Part shown: positions 1 to 6,320 of the stretch, in pieces
Position numbering within the stretch: the first letter of the stretch is position 1
Layout: every line of letters starts with the position of its first letter
Origin: Monoraphidium neglectum
Lineage: Eukaryota > Chlorophyta > Chlorophyceae > Sphaeropleales > Selenastraceae
Direction: 5' to 3'
Length of the DNA: 12,745 bases
Assembly (NCBI RefSeq): GCF_000611645.1
Contig: NW_014011993.1
Coordinates: forward strand, 1 to 12,745
Made by a program: the position numbers and the translations under genes
The notes under the pieces: model-generated
What the model was told of the DNA's origin: nothing
The model's input: the letters and a program-made list of their open reading frames with translations, nothing else
The model's database searches: none

Positions 1-443
1 CCTAAACCCTTGACTGCTGCAGCTGCAAACAGCCAGCCCAGGTCAGAAAGTTGAGGGGCGTGGGGAATAGCGGTCTCTCAACGTTTGACCAAAGTGAATG
101 GCTCAAATGGAAGCCAGTGACGTGAACTCCAACTCCCTGACGTTGCAAATCACTTCCAGCAACGCCCTCAAGGTGGTTTGGGTCGCCCTCAAGGTGTTGT
201 GCACTCCAGCCCAGGCTGCAGCAACCACTGAGCATGCAGCTGTCAGGGGCCCCTCACTCTTTTCTGGCATGACGTCATGGTGAGTGATGACCCATCATAA
301 GGTGATGTCAGAGCCAGCCACCCATGACTAAGGGGTTACTACAGCTGGCTGGCCCCGAGATAGAGGCTGGCTGGTGCCAGCTGGTGCCACAGCACAACAT
401 AAGGTGCCAAGGTACAAGGGTGTAACCGACTTGACTCAGCATG

Positions 444-507
444 GTGTCACTTCAGCGGTGTCACTAGTGACCCCTGACCACGTGGGTGTGAAGTGGTCAC
501 GTCAGCA
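444..507 (+). repeat. Diverged 64-bp direct repeat, copy 1
   Basis: This stretch aligns without gaps to 1899-1962. By hand count 45 of 64 positions match, with the best agreement at GTGGGTGTGAA and at the right end (GTCAGCA). The two copies are about 1.45 kb apart in the same orientation. They are probably two copies of an old dispersed repeat. Confidence 0.5.
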
Positions 508-588
508 TGACTGCAAGGGGGTGAACCCACGTACCCTACCCTGCCCAACTACATTAAAGTGTGCTGGGGGGCTTTGATTTTGGGTGCA

Positions 589-615
589 TGCACATCATGG
601 GGTGCATGATGTGCA
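589..615. repeat. Hairpin, 11-bp perfect stem
   Basis: TGCACATCATG (589-599) and CATGATGTGCA (605-615) are exact reverse complements separated by 5 bases. It sits in non-coding DNA. A role as a terminator or as part of a mobile element end cannot be shown. Confidence 0.75.
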
Positions 616-795
616 CAAGTCTGAATTCTGGGGTTGGTTGCTGGGGGTTTGCACATGCTAGATGTCAGCACCCTGCCCCAACATGGCAGGGGCAGGCTCA
701 AGGTGGTGATGTCAGCTGATGCAGGTGGTGTGGGGCAGAGGGATGCAGCTGGGCAAGCAGTGGTGGGGGGGGCTGTGTTGATTGAGGGTTCAAAT

Positions 796-864
796 CCTAA
801 ACCCTAAACCCCTAAACCCCTAAACCCTAAAAACCTAAACCCTGAACCCTAAACCCTAAACCCT
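796..864 (+). repeat. Interstitial telomere-like repeat (CCCTAAA)n
   Basis: About ten consecutive units of CCCTAAA or close variants (CCCCTAAA, CCTAAAAA, CCCTGAA) run through this block in C-rich orientation. The unit is the plant-type telomere repeat TTTAGGG read on the other strand. Degeneracy and unique DNA on both sides mark it as internal, not an active chromosome end. Confidence 0.9.
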
Positions 865-924
865 GTTGAGCTGGCAGGTGCCAAAGTTGGAACCTGCCAG
901 GCGCTCAGGGTTTAGGGTTTAGGG
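847..924. repeat. Nested inverted repeat with telomeric arms
   Basis: Two telomeric arms, 847-864 (CCCTAAACCCTAAACCCT) and 907-924 (its exact reverse complement), face each other. Inside them lies a second perfect inverted repeat, CTGGCAGGT (871-879) and ACCTGCCAG (892-900). Folded, the region makes a compound hairpin of about 78 nt. The G-rich arm opposite the C-rich arm marks a switch in telomeric strand polarity. Confidence 0.85.
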
Positions 925-925
925 G
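907..925 (-). repeat. Inverted telomere-like block (AGGGTTT)n
   Basis: AGGGTTTAGGGTTTAGGGG is in G-rich orientation, opposite to the blocks at 796-864 and 986-1008. Confidence 0.9.
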
Positions 926-985
926 ACGAGGAGGAATGTCCACAACCGCCAGTGACCGCTGTCAAGTCGTACAAGGGTTGAACCG

Positions 986-1008
986 TAAACCCTAAACCCT
1001 AAAAACCC
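986..1008 (+). repeat. Short telomere-like block
   Basis: Three CCCTAAA-like units, the last degenerate, return to the C-rich orientation. They are followed directly by a GC-rich stretch (ACCCGGGGTTTCCCCGG). Confidence 0.8.
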
Positions 1009-1041
1009 GGGGTTTCCCCGGTTGGACACCAGCCAGCTGCG

Positions 1042-1458
1042 TCAATACGGGTGGCCGCTCAGCTCCCAACTGTCAACGGTTTGTTGCCTCCCTTGATGGT
1101 GCTGCCAGCAAGGCATGAATGGTAGGAGAAGGCTGAGTTCGAGCAGTGGTTGTGGCATCTGTGGAGGTGGGCCACCTCCACCACGCGAAAAGACGAGCGA
1201 CCTGCCCGCCGCTCCCATGCAGACAGCCCCACCCAACAAAGAGGCCACCCAGCAGACGGCACACCTAACAGCAAGCGGCAAACACACCACCGCCGATAAC
1301 ACGTAAGCGTCACGACCAAACAGGGCCGCAAGGGCCGCAAGGGCAGCCAGCAGCACATAAAGCAACACGAGACACAAACCCGCCACACTGGGGCCGAAGC
1401 CAGCGCCGCCCCACACAGCAAAGAAGCGGCGCTGCCGAGCGCGCCGCCAACACGGCAT
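1042..1458 (-). CDS. Possible small membrane protein, unrecognised
   Basis: An uninterrupted 138-codon ORF begins with ATG at 1458. The product starts with a short basic segment (WRRARQRR), followed by two strongly hydrophobic stretches. One, around residues 20-45, is rich in Leu and Ala (LVLLYVLLAALAALAALFG). The second, around 52-85, is rich in Val, Ala and Cys. A glycine/proline patch and a Gln-rich tail follow. I recognise no family. In GC-rich DNA a hydrophobic reading frame can arise by chance, the opposite strand is also partly open, and no splice or polyA evidence supports it. It could equally be an exon of a longer gene or non-coding. Confidence 0.2.
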   Translation of the reverse strand: MPCWRRARQRRFFAVWGGAGFGPSVAGLCLVLLYVLLAALAALAALFGRDAYVLSAVVCLPLAVRCAVCWVASLLGGAVCMGAAGRSLVFSRGGGGPPPQMPQPLLELSLLLPFMPCWQHHQGRQQTVDSWELSGHPY

Positions 1459-1467
1459 CACTGCCAC

Positions 1468-2493
1468 TACCCGCCCCGCCGCGCAGCTCGCATCATGCAG
1501 TCAGACGCCTCCACGGCCTGCGCGCCCGCGCCGCAGACTTGTCCAAGCACGGCGCGCCGCCGCCCGCCACCGCAAACCCGCGCGTCCTACTCCGCCACCG
1601 GCACCGCTCTGCGCCCCTGCCCGTGCCCGCGCAGCACCGACGCATTACGAGCGAGGCGCAGATCTGCACAGGATGGCACAGCAGCGTTGGAGGGGGGCAG
1701 GGCGGAAACACTGCTGTGCAAGACAGCAGACGAACCGAAAGCCCAGAAAGAGAAAAGCGCAGGGCCTGCTGCCGGGCGGCAGAAGGCCCGCCATGCAGGC
1801 AGCAGCCCAGCAGGCAGCAGCTCGGGCAAAGGTGCGGCGCCTGCGGCGCAGGGCCTCGGCGCCGCTGGCCTTGTGCACAACAACAGCGACCCAGCAAGCT
1901 GTCACTTGACTGGTATCACTTCGGCTCCCTGGTAATGTGGGTGTGAACTTGAGATGTCAGCACGCTACATCGGAGTAAAACAACCAACCTTGCCCTGCTG
2001 CCCAGTAGCTAGTTTTGCCTGTGGTGTTACCCTTGAACATATAAAATCCAGCCCAACCACCCAACATCGTGCGGCCAGCTCGACCCTTTCGGCTGGTTTC
2101 TTGGTTGAAGCATGCCAGAAGATAGCGTCGGTGAGGAAGGTCCATGACCGCGTCGGACTCAAAACAATCATGTGCCTGTAATTCAGCAGGTCAGAGCTGC
2201 CGTCTCAACACCGAGAAGCCGCCTGGGCTCGGCGAATGTCAGGGGCTGCCAGCCGCCACCGGGACTTGGCAGCGAGCACACATAGAAACTCCCATCACTT
2301 GCAAGTAATACACAATGTACAAACCACCTTGGATGGCATTTTGCAGCATCCAAGTGCCACATTGGCAGCCAAACACGGCTGTTGGAATGATGGTGTTGCC
2401 TTTCAGCAAGCAACCACGCACCAATCAGGTGTACCACATTGTGCAACATCAAGACATGAATAACATAAGAATTTGCTGGTGTGCCGCTCTGAC
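1468..2493. other. No supported gene; likely 3' flank of the hydrolase at its right end
   Basis: From about 1490 to 1900 the DNA is GC-rich and open in several frames on both strands, which is what composition alone gives. The products are Arg/Ala/Pro/Cys-rich without a domain. From about 1900 to 2490 the base composition becomes more AT-rich. The part next to 2494 fits a 3' untranslated region of the minus-strand hydrolase, but I found no clear TGTAA (TTACA on the given strand) there. Confidence 0.45.
1899..1962 (+). repeat. Diverged 64-bp direct repeat, copy 2
   Basis: Partner of 444-507; about 70 percent identical by hand count with no gaps needed. Confidence 0.5.
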
Positions 2494-5400
2494 TCACATC
2501 TTGCTCCGCGGGGCAAGCAGGGACCCGACAAACGCGGGCAAAGGCGCCGGACGGCGGTCCAGAGTGGGGCTGGGTACCTCGAGAGTCATGGGTGGCACGC
2601 CCACCTTGGAACTGCCATCCTGCGCGCCCTTGCCACCACTTGCGCCCTTGCCAGCATCGTGGTTCCCCCGTTGCCCGGCGCGGCCTCCCAGCTGGCGGCC
2701 CAGCACCTCCTCGAGGCGCCACCTCCGGTCCTGATGGGACCCAGACCGTACGCTGTGCTGCCGCTGCGCCCCGCCTGCTGCAATTGTGCCCTGAATGCCA
2801 CTGCTGCCATCCGAGGCGCCGCCGCTGGTGGCAGCGGCTGTGGCTGCCGCTCCCTGCGCCGCGGCTAGCTCGGGCATGTGCTTGGCGAGGCAGTCGCAGC
2901 GCGCGTGGGCCAGTGCAGCTGCGACATCGCGCTGTGCGCTCTCGGGCTTCCAGCCCAGCTCCATGGCACGCTCCTCCCAACTGGCTCCACCGCTTTCCTT
3001 AGCCAGGCCCAGGGCTGCGGCCATCCAGTCGTCCACAGCCAGGTCGGAATACGACACGCCTAGCGGCCACATGCCAGTGAGAAACCCCAGGTGGCCACCA
3101 CGGCGCGTTGCTGCCAGCGCCACAAAAGGGTTGGCCATGACCTCCGCCTTTGGCAGGTAGCTGTGTAGGAACCGGGGAGAGAACACAGCATGGCACCTTG
3201 AAAGTTCAGGCCACACAATCAGGGGAGGTTGAGATACAGGCACACAATTGACAATTTTGCCAGCAAGCGGTCTTTCAAGGCCGCCCCGAGGCCTTCAGCA
3301 CAACCAAGTGCTGCCAGGTGCTGCCACAAATCCCTGCTCACCCCAAGAAGGGATCATCCCGAGATACCAGCATCAGGGTGGGGGTGCGGATGTAGGGGAG
3401 GTAGTTTGTGGTGCACGCATGGCGGTAGTCTGCGGCGTCAGGGTGGGCAAGTGACGGGATGGTTGCGCTTGCAGAATGAGGGGTTAAGAACGAAATGCAA
3501 GGTTTTGTGGATAGACTGATGATGACTTGGCAGCAAGCCTTACGAACTCTTTGTTCAACACGCTGCCAACCACAGCTGCTTCGCCAGCCTGCGCAAGTGT
3601 CGCGCGAGCTCATACACAAACACCCCTTTGTGCTGGATTGCGAGACTCCTCATGAGGCACAGCCAACAAAGTAGACAGCCATATATAAACAGTACACAGG
3701 CCACCCCCCACCCCTGCCTTCTCACATGACTGAGCATCAGGGTACCCCAGCTGAGCCAGCGTCACTGCATCGTCAAACGAAGCCACCGTCCAGCCAACCG
3801 CCGACAGCGCCCGCGCATCAACATCCACGCCGTGGCGGGTGAAAGACGGCAGGTGCTCGTTCAGGTACTCGCGCAGCCTTCAAGGGCAGGTAGTTTGAGC
3901 TCAACATTTATAAACATGCGAAGGCACGCAATCGCCAATCAGATTTAGGCAAACCCGGGGCTGTGGGTGCACATGTGGATGCCTCACCCTGGCCTCTTCC
4001 CCTCCCCCTCCCGCTCAGTACACACAGCATCTGTCACCCAACCCTCCCACGCCGACCATGACCATATGCCTCTCACTTATAAGCGACGGCAAAGTTGTAG
4101 AAGATGTTGGGGCTGAGCTGCGCCAGTCGTGAATTGGTTGAGTGAAGGCAAACCGGTGCGCTCACCAGCGCCGCTGCCACGAGCCCGCTACCACTCAGGC
4201 TGCACCAGGGGTTGATCTCGCCGACCGTGGCCGTGACGCCTCCGGGGATGGCGCCAGCCGCAACCTGCTGCTGCACCTCAGCAGCGCCGTGGGCGCCCAC
4301 GGCCGCGGCCGCACTGGCAGCGCCCGTGACGACGGGGTTTGGTCCGTGCAGCCCCTGGTCCGCCTCCGCCAGAAACTTTGCCAGCAGCACGCTGCCCAGG
4401 GAGAAGCCCACAGCAAAAAGCGGGGCAGTGGGGAAGCGACGAGCGACAGAGGTGAGCGCCACGTGCACGTCATGAGTCTGCAGAGCGTTGTAGCTGCGGG
4501 GCCAGGGGCGTGGTGAGCAGGGAATGTGGGTGAGACGGCGAACAGATGAGGGGGGCGGGTGGAGGTCAAGAGCACCGTGCTGTTTTGAGCGAGGTGCTCA
4601 GCTGCCGCAAGGGGTGGTCGAAAAATTTGCACTCTGCAGCATGTAATGATAACGCCTGCTGCATCTGTGAAGCGAACGGCGGCGTGAGGTCGCGCTGAGA
4701 ACCTCAATCGTGCGTTCAGGCATCCCCAATCAACAGACCAGGGGCCTTCGCTCACCCCCTGGGACTTGAGACGTCGAGCCCGTTGCAGCCGCGCAGGTTG
4801 AGGACCACAGCGCGCCAGCCCCGGTGCTGTGCCGCTGTGCAGGCCCACTTAACGTAACCTTCGTGGCTGCCCCCGTTGACACCGTCTGGGGGGTTTGGTG
4901 GGCCAGCACCATAAGAAATGCGGTAGATGGGACTGGCAAAAACAAGGATGCCTGCATCAGAAATCAGTGCCTGGATTGCACAGAAGGCAGCAGCGCAGCT
5001 GCTTTTGTGCTCCGTCCAGGCCAAGTACACCAACCAAGAGGCCTCCTGTCATGCGTGCAATTCAGGCTCACGTATGAAGAGGCAGATGGGGGTGTCTGGG
5101 GCAGCGTATCCAGGCTTGTCCGCGCCGCACCACCAGTCCAGCCCCAGGGTGCCGCCATCGTCGGCGAGCACAGGCTGGCGGGTGTAGGTTCCACGTGCGG
5201 TTCTGGTGCGCAGAACTGCGGGTTTTCCAATGGTGACCATTAATTGTTGCGATGCAGGGTTGGAGGGTAAGCGCTGAAGTAGGCATGGTTCGAGGCGGCG
5301 GGTGGAAAACCTGGCTGCATCCTGCAGTGCCAGGAACGCTCATGCCCCAGTCATATCATAATCACCTGGCTCGTCATGAATGAAGCTAAACAGCAGCAAA

Positions 5401-5801
5401 CCTACCGAAGCGCTGGGCATACTCATTTGAACGTGGTGCACTCACCTCCCAAGGCACTCTGGCGCAGTGCGAACAAGGTGAATTGCGAACGGGTGATGGT
5501 GTGAGTCGCTAAAGTGATGCAGGACACCAGGACGTTTGAGCGACCTTCAGGATCGCGCTTGAGCTCGACTCCAAGACCCAAGTGATGTGATGTGCCCAGC
5601 CACCCAACAGCTGACAGGTGCATGAGCAACCCCAGGCGTACCCCACCAGCTACCTCGCCCCACCTGTGCATGCCCGTTGAGCGCAAAGGGGGTGGGCGTG
5701 AAGGGTTGCTTGAGAACGCTGCAGCGTTCCAGCACCAGCTGAGCGATGCACCCAGGTCCAGGGTGTGTGTAAGTCTTGGGGGCAGAGCTGAGGGGGGCCA
5801 T
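2494..5801 (-). CDS. Alpha/beta hydrolase, EMB8/ABHD1-ABHD3/YheT family, 8 exons, PTS1 end
   Basis: Likely an esterase, acyltransferase or phospholipase acting on acyl lipids, inferred from the family. Exons: 5801-5654, 5508-5446, 5215-5072, 4885-4756, 4493-4077, 3877-3726, 3429-3342, 3160-2494. All joins keep phase and give 602 aa. Visible landmarks are PTPFALNGHAQ near residue 36, DDGGTLGLDW near 89, the oxyanion segment IHGVNGGSHEGYV at 118-130, NLRGCNG at 148, nucleophile Ser193 in GFSLG, acid Asp376 or Asp377 in SRDDPF, and catalytic His404 in RRGGHLGFL. An alanine-rich insert of roughly 45 residues follows the nucleophile helix. A tail of about 200 residues follows His404, longer than is usual for the family, and ends in SKM, a plant-type peroxisomal PTS1. 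The start ATG at 5801 has A at -3 and G at +4 and is the only good start I found in frame. The exon 1/2 junction is the weak point; the other joins are strong. No transmembrane segment is seen. Confidence 0.88.
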
Positions 5802-6320
5802 GGTGCCCACACACTCACTGCCCGCCCCTGCCTGCACTTGTTGTGGTGCCTTCAGCTGCTCTGGGGCCTTCACTGCCAACCTCGGGGTTGCTGCACAGAA
5901 TTAGCGCACAGAACCTGAGGCGGCACACAAGGCAAGGGCATAAGGCTCAGGCAAACATGCGACCGCTCAACCATAGCAGTGTGCATCGCACGCAGCTGAG
6001 CGCGACCACCAGAGCACGCGGCCGCCCATCCTGATGACCATAGCTCAACCGCTAGCGGCACATCCGGGCACTCGTAGGTGCCGCTTTCTACCTTACGGAG
6101 ACACCTGAGTCGGCTGTTGGCCACCGAAGGAGCTTGCAACCAGCTGATGTGGCGTGCGTGGGACGCTGGTGACGAGAAGCACGACTTAATTGCAACAAGT
6201 CAATGTGTAATAGACACCGCATGCATCGCGCGAGCTAGCTAATAAAAACATCATCAACCAGGGACGATCTTGCGGCACACTAGGCAAACTTCTGCGCCGG
6301 AGCAGCTCCTGTTGCCGCCT
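5802..6320. promoter_or_regulatory. Shared divergent promoter interval
   Basis: The 519 bases lie between the start codons of the minus-strand hydrolase and the plus-strand dehydrogenase, so they must hold both 5' untranslated regions and probably a shared promoter. An AT-rich patch (AGCTAATAAAAACATC, near 6236-6251) lies about 75 bases before the dehydrogenase ATG and could serve as a core element. No canonical TATA box is certain. ORFs in the interval look like chance. Confidence 0.5.

Larger units (their letters stand above)
1..1040. other. Non-coding, repeat-rich stretch
   Basis: No convincing gene is visible. The short ORFs here have no recognisable domain and no codon pattern that stands out. 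The stretch contains a CCTAAACCCT unit at the very left edge, an 11-bp hairpin at 589-615, three telomere-like blocks between 796 and 1008, and small duplications such as GGTGCCAGCTGGTGCCA near 374-390. This mix looks like subtelomeric or old interstitial telomeric DNA. Whether a chromosome end lies to the left cannot be told from the window. Confidence 0.6.

Noticed and set aside
787..797. GGTTCAAATCC, which looks like the B box of a tRNA gene
   Set aside because: The flanks do not pair into a T stem, and there is no A box or acceptor stem at the right distance. It is most likely chance, or at best a decayed tRNA-derived repeat.
1495..1946. Two plus-strand and several minus-strand ORFs of 80-146 codons rich in Arg, Ala, Pro and Cys
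   Set aside because: Nearly every frame is open because of high GC content. None has a recognisable motif or a convincing splice or start context.
2488..2497. AAGAT-GTGAGT splice-donor-like site at the end of the hydrolase
   Set aside because: The unspliced reading gives a stop directly after SKM, a functional import signal, and the DNA beyond is AT-richer like an untranslated region. Kept as a caveat only.
2183..2980. 265-codon minus-strand ORF overlapping the end of the hydrolase
   Set aside because: It is the shifted frame of the hydrolase terminal exon and carries no conserved motif, whereas the other frame contains the catalytic His and the SKM end.
4195..4848. 217-codon minus-strand ORF
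   Set aside because: It reads through the intron 4755-4494 in a frame different from the conserved hydrolase exons on both sides, and is a composition shadow.
5870..6139. Minus-strand ORF that could add an N-terminal exon to the hydrolase
   Set aside because: The in-frame ATG at 5801 has a good start context and leads directly into the conserved region. The upstream ORF has no family resemblance and no clear phase-matching donor.
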